Assembly (NCBI GenBank): GCA_023400405.1 | Contig: JAEXFD010000013.1 | Span: forward strand, 329,184-393,183 | DNA from: Pseudomonadota bacterium | Lineage (GTDB): Bacteria; Pseudomonadota; Alphaproteobacteria; Sphingomonadales; Sphingomonadaceae | DNA: 64,000 nucleotides | Direction: 5' to 3' | Shown: piece by piece, positions 35,051-43,097 of the stretch | How the letters are laid out: each line of letters starts with the position of its first letter | How positions within the stretch are numbered: position 1 is the first letter of the stretch | Position numbers and translations under genes: made by a program | Notes under the pieces: model-generated | Databases searched by the model: none | Seen by the model: only the letters and a program-made list of their open reading frames with translations | What the model was told of the DNA's origin: nothing

Positions 35051-35634
35051 CGCACCCAATGTTCGAGCTGTGCCTGAATCGCGGGCACATCCTTCTCGAG
35101 CGGCAACGAGGTGATCGGCTTGCCGTCCGGACCCATCAAATAGGCAATCTGGGTGTGGCCTACCAGATACCCCCCGCCCGGCGCCGGCGGCTGCTTCTGC
35201 GCGAACACCGCATATTGCTTCTCGACCGCCGCGATCGCCGCCGGGCTGCCGGTGAGGCCGACAGCACGCGAATAGAAATTGCCGAGGAACTGGCCGAGCG
35301 CCGCGGGCGTATCGCGCTCGGGATCGACGGTGATGAAGATCGGCACGATCTTGGCGGACGTCGCCGGAGCCGACTTGTCGAGTGCCTTCATCGCCTGTCC
35401 GATCTTGAGCATGTCGGTCGGGCAGACGTCGGGGCAATAGGTGTAGCCGAAATACACGATGCGATACTTGCCGGCGAAATCGGTGTCGCGCACCGTCTTG
35501 CCGTGTTGGTCGGTCAAAGTGAACGGGCCGCCGATCTTGGCGCCTTCGAGCGGGGGAGCTTCGGCCGGTCCGCCGCCGCACGCGGCCAGGGCGAGCAGCA
35601 ACGGCAGCGCAACGGCTGGCAATATCCTATTCAT
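35047..35634 (-). CDS. SCO1/SenC-family copper chaperone, lipoprotein
   Basis: A 195-aa lipoprotein with the lipobox LLALAACGGG (Cys about residue 18). The thioredoxin-like domain has the copper motif YFGYTYCPDVCPTDMLKIG (CxxxC) and the distal histidine in VGHTQIAYLMGPDG. SCO proteins load copper on the CuA centre of cytochrome oxidase or relay redox signals. No oxidase genes are near. The start at MNRILPAVALP gives the best signal peptide; an ATG five codons upstream is possible. Confidence 0.92.
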   Translation of the reverse strand: MNRILPAVALPLLLALAACGGGPAEAPPLEGAKIGGPFTLTDQHGKTVRDTDFAGKYRIVYFGYTYCPDVCPTDMLKIGQAMKALDKSAPATSAKIVPIFITVDPERDTPAALGQFLGNFYSRAVGLTGSPAAIAAVEKQYAVFAQKQPPAPGGGYLVGHTQIAYLMGPDGKPITSLPLEKDVPAIQAQLEHWVR

Positions 35635-35707
35635 GGCGCTGCCAGCCATGATCTGATAGGCGATGCCGCGCAAGCCGTCGCATGCCAGCAAAGGGTTTGG
35701 GCAAGTC

Positions 35708-36325
35708 ATGAAAGTTCGCGTTTCGCTCGCCGCCGCCGCGGTCCTCCTCCTCGCAACACTTCCCGCCGCCGCGCAGACCACCGGTCAGCCGCGCGAGAGC
35801 TATTCCTTCCTCGAAGCCGTGCGCAAGCAGGATGGCGCCGGGGTCAACAAGGTGCTGCAGGACAAGACGTCCTACCTGCTCAACGCCAAGGATCCCTATA
35901 CCGGCGAGGGGGCGCTCCACATCATCGCCAAGGATCGCAACCAATCCTATCTCGGCGTCTTCCTCGCCCAGCCGGGAATCGACGTGAACCTCCAGGACAA
36001 GCAGGGCAACACCCCGCTGATGGCGGCGGTTCAGTCGGGCTGGGACGATGGCGTCACCGCGCTGCTGCGCAAGAAGGCGAACGTCAACCTGCCCAATACG
36101 GCCGGCGAGACGCCGCTGATCCGTGCGGTGCTGCTCCACAATTACGACATGGCGCGCGCGCTGCTCGATGCCGGCGCCAATCCCGACAAGGCGGATTACA
36201 GCGGCGGCCTCACCGCGCGCGAATATGCCGCGCGCGAGACTCGCTATCCGCAGATCGCCAAGCTGCTTGCCGACGCGCCGAAGAACGGCAAGTCCGCGGT
36301 GCAGGCGGCGGGGCCGAGGCTTTAG
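35708..36325 (+). CDS. Exported ankyrin-repeat protein
   Basis: A 205-aa protein. The signal peptide is MKVRVSLAAAAVLLLATLPA with cleavage after AAA, followed by about four ankyrin repeats. Clear repeat cores are KQGNTPLMAAVQSGWDDGVT, NTAGETPLIRAVLLHNYDMA and the preceding GEGALHIIAKDRNQSYLGVF. It is probably a periplasmic protein-binding scaffold; the partner is unknown. It is divergent from the SCO1 gene, with a 73-bp gap that must hold both promoters, and convergent with mmcB. Confidence 0.88.
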   Translation: MKVRVSLAAAAVLLLATLPAAAQTTGQPRESYSFLEAVRKQDGAGVNKVLQDKTSYLLNAKDPYTGEGALHIIAKDRNQSYLGVFLAQPGIDVNLQDKQGNTPLMAAVQSGWDDGVTALLRKKANVNLPNTAGETPLIRAVLLHNYDMARALLDAGANPDKADYSGGLTAREYAARETRYPQIAKLLADAPKNGKSAVQAAGPRL

Positions 36326-36328
36326 GCG

Positions 36329-36811
36329 TTAGAACACCGCTTCCGCGTCGGGATCGATCAGGTTGATCACCCGGCGCGCGGCGCGGCGGGCGAAGGCGAG
36401 CGTGCATTTCTTGCGAGTCGGCGCGGCGAGCGGCAGCGTCGCGGCTTCGCGAGCGACTGCGGCATCATAGCGATCGGCAACGATCAGCCCGGCGCGCGAC
36501 GGCAGGAACGCTTCCTGCTCGAACGGTCGCAAGTCGAATCCCGCCGGCACCGCCCAGAAGAAGCGATCGCAATGGGCGAGATAGGCGGTCCATTTGGCGT
36601 CGCCGAGCAGATCGGCGCGCGACACCTTGATCTCGACGATGACGATCTGGCCGCGCGAATCGAGCGCCATCAGGTCGGCGCGCCGGCCGCCCTCGAGCGG
36701 CACTTCGGCGAGCGCCACGCAATCGTGGCGCAGCAGCATCCGCGTCACGCCGCGCGCGACATCGGCGGCGACGAGCGGGGCTTCGGAAAGCGAGACAGCC
36801 GGGGAAGTCAT
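36329..36811 (-). CDS. MmcB-family DNA repair protein
   Basis: A 160-aa member of the MmcB family, found in alphaproteobacteria and linked to DNA-damage survival; it has a PD-(D/E)XK nuclease-like core. The motif RRADLMALDSRGQIVIVEIK (D...ExK) and DRFFWAVPAGFDLRPF are visible. The ATG lies in a perfect hairpin (36798-36818) that would pair the first base of the start codon. The biochemical activity of the family is not settled. Only 3 bp separate its stop from the ankyrin gene's stop. Confidence 0.86.
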   Translation of the reverse strand: MTSPAVSLSEAPLVAADVARGVTRMLLRHDCVALAEVPLEGGRRADLMALDSRGQIVIVEIKVSRADLLGDAKWTAYLAHCDRFFWAVPAGFDLRPFEQEAFLPSRAGLIVADRYDAAVAREAATLPLAAPTRKKCTLAFARRAARRVINLIDPDAEAVF

Positions 36812-36818
36812 CCCCGGC
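36798..36818 (-). promoter_or_regulatory. Hairpin across the mmcB start codon
   Basis: On the minus strand GCCGGGGA and TCCCCGGC form a perfect 8-bp stem with loop TGACT. The A of the ATG is the last base of the first arm and the TG are in the loop. The CCGGGG just before the ATG, the only purine-rich stretch available for ribosome binding, is held in the stem. Confidence 0.45.
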
Positions 36819-36863
36819 CGTCTAGAACATTCGGTGAACGCAGGAAAGCCCGCGCTTGGCCGA

Positions 36864-37502
36864 TCAGCGATAGAAGACGTGGTTGCCGACCTGGCCGACC
36901 CGCGGGCGGTTCCAGCTCGCCTTGGAATAGCGCGCATGGAAATAGAGCGCGTTGGGCACCGGCGAATCCCACAGGTCCTTCTGCGCGACCTGGGCGACCG
37001 CGAGCGCCTTCTTCCACTGGCCGTTGGCCGGCGGGGTCGGCAGCTGCCCGCCATGGACGAAGGCGAATTGGCCGCGCTGCGTCACGACCGAGCAGACCTT
37101 GCTCGGGAAACGGCCCGACGTGGTCCGGTTGAGGATCACTTCGGCAACCGCGAGCTGGCCGGCGAGCGGCTCGCTCTTGGCTTCGTAATAGATCGCAGTG
37201 GCGAGGCACTTCAGCTCGTCGCTGCTCGCATCGGGCGCGTCCTGCGCGGCCACGACGGCGGAGAGCGAGTTGAATTCGGCGTCATCCGAATCCGCAGCTG
37301 GGATCGGCTGGACGATTTCGGTCGGCGGGGGGGCGGGCACAGTGGCCTGCGGAGTCGGAACAACATGCTGTTCCTGGGTGTTCTGCACCTGGACCGGCAA
37401 GGACTGCGGGTCGGGCGACACCTGGAGCGTGGCGGCATTCGCAAGGGCGCCAGCGCAAAAAGTCACCGCCGTGAAGGTCACGGCGCGCGGAAGAAACTTC
37501 AT
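36864..37502 (-). CDS. SleB-like cell wall hydrolase
   Basis: A 212-aa exported protein. The signal peptide (MKFLPRAVTFTAVTFCAGAL, cleavage near ANA) is followed by a Pro/Gln-rich linker to about residue 90, then a Hydrolase_2 (SleB/CwlJ) domain. Its marks are CLATAIYYEAKSEPLAGQLA, VAEVILNRTTSGRFPSKVCS and ALYFHARYSKASWNRPR. Members cleave peptidoglycan as lytic transglycosylases or amidases. It is presumably periplasmic. Confidence 0.9.
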   Translation of the reverse strand: MKFLPRAVTFTAVTFCAGALANAATLQVSPDPQSLPVQVQNTQEQHVVPTPQATVPAPPPTEIVQPIPAADSDDAEFNSLSAVVAAQDAPDASSDELKCLATAIYYEAKSEPLAGQLAVAEVILNRTTSGRFPSKVCSVVTQRGQFAFVHGGQLPTPPANGQWKKALAVAQVAQKDLWDSPVPNALYFHARYSKASWNRPRVGQVGNHVFYR

Positions 37503-37657
37503 TTGGCTTCGTTGCTATGCGGTTGGTGCGCGGCCGGCCCCTGTTTGCTCTCTGGGCCGCCGGGCTTCCCCCCGACTGCGTAACCGACCGACTTCACACC
37601 CCGGGCAGCACAACGCGATTGAATGTTGCTGGCCTTTTGCCGCCCGCGCGCGCGCTG

Positions 37658-38008
37658 TCAATTCGCCAACATCGTTTCAGCGGCGAACCGTTCGCCATCC
37701 GCGATGTGCGGCGGCAGATCGAGTTCGACCACCCACAGGTCGGCATCTCCCCGGCGACGGCGTTGCCAATAGGCCGTCACGTCGGTGTCGCCCGCCAGTT
37801 CCACGGGCCCGGCCGGGATGAGGGCAGGTAATCCATCCGGGCCCAGCCCGCGCTCGCGGAGCCGTGGATTCTGCCCCTTTTCGAGCAGGATCAACAGGAT
37901 GGCGCCAGCTGTCGCGTCGCCCTTGGCGAGCACCATCGCCGATCCGCCGATCGCTTCGGCGCGGCGGATCAGGGCGCTCACCAGCAGGCCGCTGGCCAGC
38001 CGCGCCAT
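37658..38008 (-). CDS. DUF1491 family protein
   Basis: A 116-aa protein matching the alphaproteobacterial DUF1491 family: VSALIRRAEAIGGSAMVLAK, GDATAGAILLILLEKGQNPR and the end DLWVVELDLPPHIADGERF. The function is unknown. Its ATG overlaps the last base of the upstream thioesterase stop (TGATG), so translation is coupled. The 155 bp between it and sleB shows nothing I can identify. Confidence 0.85.
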   Translation of the reverse strand: MARLASGLLVSALIRRAEAIGGSAMVLAKGDATAGAILLILLEKGQNPRLRERGLGPDGLPALIPAGPVELAGDTDVTAYWQRRRRGDADLWVVELDLPPHIADGERFAAETMLAN

Positions 38009-38469
38009 CAGCCGAGCCGATAGCCGGGCAGGGTGGCGAGCGGGATTCGCGAACGCATGAAGGTCCCGGTGCCCCGCGCGGCTTCTTCGCCGCTCGCATC
38101 GATCAGCCGCGCCTCGCCGACGAATACGCGGCGCTGGCCACTCACCCAGCGCCCCTCGGCAATCACCGGCCCGGGGCCGAGCGGTTTGGTGAGCAGCAGG
38201 TTGAACTGGGTGGTGAGCACGAACCGGTCGGTCACCAGGCTGTTCACCGCATAGAAGGCGGCATCGTCGAGCATCTTGAAATAGCTCGTGCCATGCGCCG
38301 CGCCCGCCGCGTGGAAATAGCGTTCGTCGATGGTGAAGCGGATGCGCGCCTCGCCCGCCGCGGGAATCTCCAGCGTGGAGTCGAACAGGCGATTGATCGG
38401 CGCGGCCGCATAGAGCGATTCGAGCGCGCGGTAATGCGCCTCGGCGCCGCTCGGCTCAGGCGGCGTCAC
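38008..38469 (-). CDS. PaaI-type hotdog-fold thioesterase
   Basis: A 153-aa hotdog-domain protein. The central AAGAAHGTSYFKMLDDAAFY helix (catalytic Asp region) and the strand pattern with VTDRFVLTTQFNLLLTKPL are typical of the 4HBT/PaaI group, which hydrolyses acyl-CoA thioesters. The substrate is unknown. It starts at GTG; the first 14 bp lie inside the end of ptsN, and the end overlaps the DUF1491 start. Confidence 0.84.
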   Translation of the reverse strand: MTPPEPSGAEAHYRALESLYAAAPINRLFDSTLEIPAAGEARIRFTIDERYFHAAGAAHGTSYFKMLDDAAFYAVNSLVTDRFVLTTQFNLLLTKPLGPGPVIAEGRWVSGQRRVFVGEARLIDASGEEAARGTGTFMRSRIPLATLPGYRLG

Positions 38470-38923
38470 GCGCCTCGTCGCCGGTCAGCAGCACATAGAG
38501 CGCATCGGGCGAACCGGCGCCGCGCAGCTTGTCGGCAAAGCTGCGGTCGCGCAGCTTGCGCGATACGGCGGCGAGCGCCTTCAGATGCTCGGCGCCAGCA
38601 TCGCTGGGCGAGAGGAGCATGAAGACGAGATCGACCGGCAGTTCATCGACCGCGCCGAAATCGACCGGCTTGTCGAGCCGCGCGAAGACGCCGCACACGC
38701 GCCGGATCGACTCGAGCTTGCCGTGCGGAATCGCGATTCCGCCACCAAAGCCGGTCGACCCCAGCTTCTCGCGCGCAGCAAGTTTCGCCGCGACGTCCTG
38801 CGCATCCAAGCCATAGGCCTGATGGGCGGCGGCGCCGAGCGCGGCGAACAGGGCCTTCTTGTTGCTCGCGCTCACGCCGGAGAGCACAGCCTCCGGCGCA
38901 AGCAAGTCACTTACATTCGTCAT
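38456..38923 (-). CDS. ptsN: PTS IIA-Ntr protein PtsN
   Basis: A 155-aa nitrogen-PTS EIIA protein. The phosphorylated histidine is His67 in GGGIAIPHGKLES. It signals nitrogen or carbon state to potassium transport, ppGpp enzymes or regulators in other bacteria. It lies just downstream of hpf, a conserved pairing, although rpoN is not adjacent here. The start MTNVSDLLAPEAV is chosen over an upstream open frame without similarity. Confidence 0.94.
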   Translation of the reverse strand: MTNVSDLLAPEAVLSGVSASNKKALFAALGAAAHQAYGLDAQDVAAKLAAREKLGSTGFGGGIAIPHGKLESIRRVCGVFARLDKPVDFGAVDELPVDLVFMLLSPSDAGAEHLKALAAVSRKLRDRSFADKLRGAGSPDALYVLLTGDEARDAA

Positions 38924-38963
38924 TTGCGGTCCAGTTGTGGTCGCCCCCGCGCCCTTTGGATGG

Positions 38964-39548
38964 TCAGGCCGCGCGATTGGGCTCAACCCAGCCGATCGTC
39001 CCGTCGCCGCGCCGATAGACCATATTATGGGCTCCCGTCGCGCTGTTTCGGAAGAGCAGCGCATTGGTGTTGCGCAGATCGAGCATCATCACGGCGTCCG
39101 ACACGCTGGCATCGGGCACATCGACTCGCGTCTCGGCGATGATCAGCGGCGCCTCGGCGGGCTCTTCCTCCTCGGCCGGCTCCTGGAACAGCGTGTAGCC
39201 GGCATTGTCATAGGCGCCATTCTCGGCCAGCGCATTGACCGCGCCGGCCTGGCGATCCTTGAGTCGGCGCGTGTAGCGGCGCAGCTGCTTGTCGATACGA
39301 TCGGCCGCGCCGTCGAACGCACCATGCGCTTCCATGCCGGTGTTCGCCGCCTTGAGCACCAGCCCCTGCATCACGTGCATGACGATGTCGCACGTGAAGC
39401 CATTGTCGTGCGGCCCCTTGCCGAAGGTCGCCTGGGACGAGATCGCGCGCGAGAAATATTTGTCGGCGATTCCCTGCAGCCGCTCGGTGACCTGCGCCTT
39501 CAGCGCCTCACCGGTTTCGACCTGATGCCCAGAAACCCGGATGTCCAT
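38964..39548 (-). CDS. hpf: Ribosome hibernation promoting factor, long form
   Basis: A 194-aa long HPF that drives 100S ribosome dimers. The N-terminal ribosome-binding domain (MDIRVSGHQVETGEALKAQV, DNGFTCDIVMHVMQGLVLKA) is joined by an acidic linker (EPAEEEEPAEAP) to the C-terminal dimerisation domain (VMMLDLRNTNALLFRNSATG, GDGTIGWVEPN). It is 40 bp upstream of ptsN on the same strand. Confidence 0.95.
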   Translation of the reverse strand: MDIRVSGHQVETGEALKAQVTERLQGIADKYFSRAISSQATFGKGPHDNGFTCDIVMHVMQGLVLKAANTGMEAHGAFDGAADRIDKQLRRYTRRLKDRQAGAVNALAENGAYDNAGYTLFQEPAEEEEPAEAPLIIAETRVDVPDASVSDAVMMLDLRNTNALLFRNSATGAHNMVYRRGDGTIGWVEPNRAA

Positions 39549-39586
39549 TTATACCTCCGCCATTACGAGGACCGCTCCTGAAGGGA

Positions 39587-40279
39587 TCAGGCCGACGCGG
39601 CCAGGCCCCAAAGCGGTTCCTCCATCTTAGAGAGAAAGGCTGCGTGCCGTTCGAGTTCCGCAGCCGAGGGCGCAAAATGCCGCGCCGGGCGCACATGCAC
39701 CCGCGTCGGCGCCTCGGCCGGCGTCTCGCGCACTGCCGGCGTGTCGACCGCGAGGCCGAGCGTGATCTGCCGCCCGCCGGTGAGCTCGACATAGACCTGC
39801 GCGAGCAGCTGCGCGTCGAGCAGCGCGCCGTGCAACGTGCGCTGCGAAAGATCGATGCCATAGCGGACGCACAGCGCATCCAGCGTATGCTTGGCGCCTG
39901 GGTGCCGCACCCGCGCGAGCGCCAGCGTATCGACCATCCGCCCATGATCGACCAGCGGCCGGCCGCACTGGCCGAGCTCGCCGTTCAAAAAGGCGAAGTC
40001 GAACCCGGCATTGTGCGCGATCATCGGGCTCTCCCCGATGAATTCGAGCAGATCCTCGACCACGTCGTGGAAGCACGGCTTGTCGGAGAGGAACATGTCC
40101 GACAGGCCATGGACGTTGAACGCCTCGATCGGCATCGGCCGCTGTGGATTGACATAGGCGTGGAAGCTGCGCCCGGTCATCACTCGGTTGACGAGCTCCA
40201 CACAGCCGATCTCGACCAGCCGGTCGCCGCCCGGGAAGCTCAGTCCCGTCGTTTCGGTGTCGAACACGATTTCGCGCAT
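39587..40279 (-). CDS. dnaQ: DNA polymerase III epsilon subunit (proofreading exonuclease)
   Basis: A 230-aa DEDDh 3'-5' exonuclease. ExoI is IVFDTETTGLSFPGGDR, ExoII includes IAHNAGFDFAFLNGELG, and ExoIII is HGALLDAQLLAQVY. The C-terminal segment carries the usual polymerase-binding tail. It is part of the origin-proximal leftward run ppsR-maf-aroE-coaE-dnaQ and lies 7 bp after coaE. Confidence 0.96.
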   Translation of the reverse strand: MREIVFDTETTGLSFPGGDRLVEIGCVELVNRVMTGRSFHAYVNPQRPMPIEAFNVHGLSDMFLSDKPCFHDVVEDLLEFIGESPMIAHNAGFDFAFLNGELGQCGRPLVDHGRMVDTLALARVRHPGAKHTLDALCVRYGIDLSQRTLHGALLDAQLLAQVYVELTGGRQITLGLAVDTPAVRETPAEAPTRVHVRPARHFAPSAAELERHAAFLSKMEEPLWGLAASA

Positions 40280-40286
40280 GGCCCGC

Positions 40287-40880
40287 TTATCCTCCCGTCG
40301 CGGGCGCGAGGCAAGCGATCACCTCGTGCACCGCGGCGCGGGTTTCGGCCAGGCTGCCGCCGGTGGGGATCACGAAATCGGCGCGCGCACGCTTCTCGGC
40401 ATCGGGCAACTGCCGAGCGAGGATCGCCTCGAATCGCGCCGGGGTCATCCCCGGCCGCGCGAGCACGCGTGCGCGCTGGATGTCGTTGGGCGCGGATACG
40501 ACGGCGATCTTGTCCATGGCCTCATGCCCTCCCGCTTCGAACAGCAACGGGATATCGAGCACGACCAGCGCCGCGCCTTGATTTCGCGCAAGGAACGCCC
40601 GCCGCGCCTCGGCCACCGCGGGATGGACGATCGCCTCGAGCCGGGCAAAGGCCGAAGGATCGGCCAGCACCGCCTCCCGCAGCAGAGTGCGATCCACGCC
40701 CAGTTCGCTCGTCGTGTCGGGAAATTCGGCCTCGATCTCGGCGACCAGCGCGCCGCCGGGTCCCTGCAGGTGATGCACCGTCGCGTCGGCATCGAACACC
40801 GGCACGCCCTGTTCGGCGAACATCGCCGCCACCGTCGATTTGCCCATGCCGATCGACCCGGTGAGGCCCAGCACGATCAT
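40287..40880 (-). CDS. coaE: Dephospho-CoA kinase
   Basis: A 197-aa P-loop kinase for the last step of coenzyme A synthesis. Walker A is GLTGSIGMGKSTVAAMFAEQ, followed by VPVFDADATVHHLQ and LVVLDIPLLFEAGGHEAMDK. Its ATG overlaps the aroE stop by 4 bp. Confidence 0.96.
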   Translation of the reverse strand: MIVLGLTGSIGMGKSTVAAMFAEQGVPVFDADATVHHLQGPGGALVAEIEAEFPDTTSELGVDRTLLREAVLADPSAFARLEAIVHPAVAEARRAFLARNQGAALVVLDIPLLFEAGGHEAMDKIAVVSAPNDIQRARVLARPGMTPARFEAILARQLPDAEKRARADFVIPTGGSLAETRAAVHEVIACLAPATGG

Positions 40881-41689
40881 GCCGTCAGCAAGGCCCGCAA
40901 TTCCTCGTCGCGATTCCGCGGCGGCTCGGCCCCGAAGAACAGCTCGAAGGCGAGCGCGGCCTGGCCGACCAGCATCTCTAGCCCATCGACGGTGTCGAGC
41001 CCGCGATCATGTGCCTGGGCGAGCAGCTCGGTTTCGAGCGGGGCATAGACCGCGTCATAGACGACGGCCGCCTCGGGCAGCGGCGAGAGATCGAGGTCGA
41101 GTGGCGGCTGACCGGTCATCCCCAACGCGCTGGCATTGACCAGCAGCGTGGCAGGCGGGAGCTTGGTGCCGAGCGGGACCGCATCGCCCTTGATCCCGAA
41201 GCTCGACAGCAGTGCCGCAGCCTTGAGGACGTTGCGATTCTGGATCGTCACGCGCCCGATGCCCACGCGCGCCAGCGCGAACAGCACCGCCCGCGCCGCA
41301 CCGCCCGCGCCGATCACCACCGCATGCGCGCCTTCCAGCTCCAACCCGGCGATCGGCGCATAGAAGCCTCCGGCATCGGTGTTGGTACCAATCAGCGCGC
41401 CGTCCTCGCCGCGCACCACCGTGTTGATCGCGCCGATGCTCTCACGCACGCCGCCCGGATCGCCGACCCAGTCGAGCGCCGCCTGTTTGTGCGGGATGGT
41501 GATGTTGCAGCCGCGCCAATCCGGATCGGCTTTCCGCGCCTCGAAATAGGCGCCGAGCTCGTCGGGCGTGATGCGCGTCTTGCGATATTCCACCTCGATG
41601 CCAAGCGCATCGAGCCAGAAGCCGTGAATCACCGGCGATTTGGAGTGCGCGATAGGATCGCCGATCACGTCAGCATAGGGTCGAGTCAT
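40877..41689 (-). CDS. aroE: Shikimate dehydrogenase
   Basis: A 270-aa NADPH enzyme of the aromatic amino-acid pathway. Motifs are GDPIAHSKSPVIHGFWLDAL, GCNITIPHKQAALDW, GTNTDAGGFYAPI and the dinucleotide loop VVIGAGGAARAVLFALA, ending with GLEMLVGQAALAFELFFG. The ATG at 41689 overlaps the maf stop (ATGA); the open frame further upstream is antisense to maf. Confidence 0.96.
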   Translation of the reverse strand: MTRPYADVIGDPIAHSKSPVIHGFWLDALGIEVEYRKTRITPDELGAYFEARKADPDWRGCNITIPHKQAALDWVGDPGGVRESIGAINTVVRGEDGALIGTNTDAGGFYAPIAGLELEGAHAVVIGAGGAARAVLFALARVGIGRVTIQNRNVLKAAALLSSFGIKGDAVPLGTKLPPATLLVNASALGMTGQPPLDLDLSPLPEAAVVYDAVYAPLETELLAQAHDRGLDTVDGLEMLVGQAALAFELFFGAEPPRNRDEELRALLTA

Positions 41690-42282
41690 GACGTCAGCAT
41701 CCCGCGGGTGCGCAGATAGTCGAGGATCGGCAGCAGCGGCATGCCGAGGATTGTGAACTGACTGCCCTCGGTGCGGCTGAACAGCTGGACGCCCGGCCCC
41801 TCGATCCGGAAGCAGCCGACGCAGCCCGCGATCGCCGGCCATTCGAGGTCGAGATATTCCGTGATGAACCGCTCGGACAGCGGCCGCACGTGCAGCCGCG
41901 CCCGATCGACATGCCGCCACACTGGCCGACCGCCCTCGGCGATCACCGCCGCGCTGTAGATGTCGTGCGACCGTCCCGACATGCGGCGCAGGTGATCGCC
42001 CGCTTGTTCGCGGCTCTCGGGCTTGTCGAGCAGGCTGCCATCGTCGAGCGCCACCAGCGAATCCCCACCGAGCACCAGCGCGCTCGGCACCAGCGACGAG
42101 ACCTTGAGTGCCTTCAATTCGGCCAGCGCATCGGCAAGGTCGCGCGGGGAGATCCCGCCGGCGCGAAGCGATTCCTTCGCCCCCGCCTCGTCGACCTGCG
42201 CCGCGACCGCTTCGTGCGCCACGCCGGCGGCATCGAGCATCGCCCGACGCGAGGCGCTTTGGGAAGCGAGGACGAGAGTCAC
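41686..42282 (-). CDS. maf: Maf-like nucleotide pyrophosphatase
   Basis: A 198-aa Maf protein that hydrolyses non-canonical or modified NTPs. The S-A-S-x-R motif appears in LVLASQSASRRAMLDAAGV; GGDSLVALDDGSLLDKPES and IAGCVGCFRIEGPGVQLFSR complete the pattern. The GTG start at 42282 overlaps the ppsR stop by 4 bp (GTGA). Confidence 0.93.
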   Translation of the reverse strand: MTLVLASQSASRRAMLDAAGVAHEAVAAQVDEAGAKESLRAGGISPRDLADALAELKALKVSSLVPSALVLGGDSLVALDDGSLLDKPESREQAGDHLRRMSGRSHDIYSAAVIAEGGRPVWRHVDRARLHVRPLSERFITEYLDLEWPAIAGCVGCFRIEGPGVQLFSRTEGSQFTILGMPLLPILDYLRTRGMLTS

Positions 42283-43097
42283 GAGCGGCTCTCCATCGCG
42301 CGTTCGTTGCACAGCTGGATGATCGCCGCGGCCGTCTCTTCGATCGATCGGCGCGTCACGTCGATCACCGGCCAGCCATTGTCGGCGAACATCCGCCGCG
42401 CAAAGGCGACTTCGCGCGACACCGAATCCTGGTCGACATAGCTCGTCTCCGCGGCCTGGTTGAGCGAGAGTAGCCGGTTGCGGCGAATCTGGATCAGCCG
42501 GTCGGCGCTGGTGGTCAGCCCCACGATCAGCGGGTTCTTGAGCGCGAACAGCTCGGGGGGCGGCGGCGATTCGACCACGATCGGGATGTTGGCGGTCTTG
42601 TAGCCGCGATTGGCGAGATAGATCGAAGTCGGCGTCTTGGACGATCGCGAGACGCCGGCGAGCACGATGTCCGCCTCTTCCCAATCCTCGGCGAGGATTC
42701 CGTCGTCATGCGCGATGGTGAACTGGATCGCATCGACCCGCGCGAAATAGGCCGCATCGAGCATGTGCTGGCGACCAGGGCGCGCCTTGGCTTCCTGACC
42801 GAGCAGGCTCGTCAGGGCGTGGTTGACCGGATCCAGCGGCGCGATCGCCGGCAGCCCCATCGCCCGGCAGCGGCTCTCGAGCGTCCGCCGCGTCTCGGGA
42901 TTGACCAGGGTGAAGAGCACCAGCCCCGGATTCTGCGCGATTTCCTGGAGGATCCGCTCGAGATGGGCTTCGGATCGCACCATCGGCCAGAAATGGCGCA
43001 GCATGTCGACATCGTCGAACTGGGCCAGCGCCGCCTTGGCGATGTTCTCCAGCGTTTCGCCGGTCGAATCCGACAACAGATGGAGGTGGAGCCGCAT
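42279..43097 (-). CDS. ppsR: Pyruvate phosphate dikinase regulatory protein (DUF299)
   Basis: A 272-aa bifunctional kinase/pyrophosphorylase that switches PEP synthase or pyruvate phosphate dikinase by threonine phosphorylation. It opens LHLLSDSTGETLENIAKAAL, and the P-loop is GVSRSSKTPTSIYLANRGYK. It corresponds to the RP001-type gene that borders the replication origin in Caulobacter and Rickettsia. It is transcribed away from the putative oriC and leads the leftward origin-proximal operon. Confidence 0.94.
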   Translation of the reverse strand: MRLHLHLLSDSTGETLENIAKAALAQFDDVDMLRHFWPMVRSEAHLERILQEIAQNPGLVLFTLVNPETRRTLESRCRAMGLPAIAPLDPVNHALTSLLGQEAKARPGRQHMLDAAYFARVDAIQFTIAHDDGILAEDWEEADIVLAGVSRSSKTPTSIYLANRGYKTANIPIVVESPPPPELFALKNPLIVGLTTSADRLIQIRRNRLLSLNQAAETSYVDQDSVSREVAFARRMFADNGWPVIDVTRRSIEETAAAIIQLCNERAMESRS

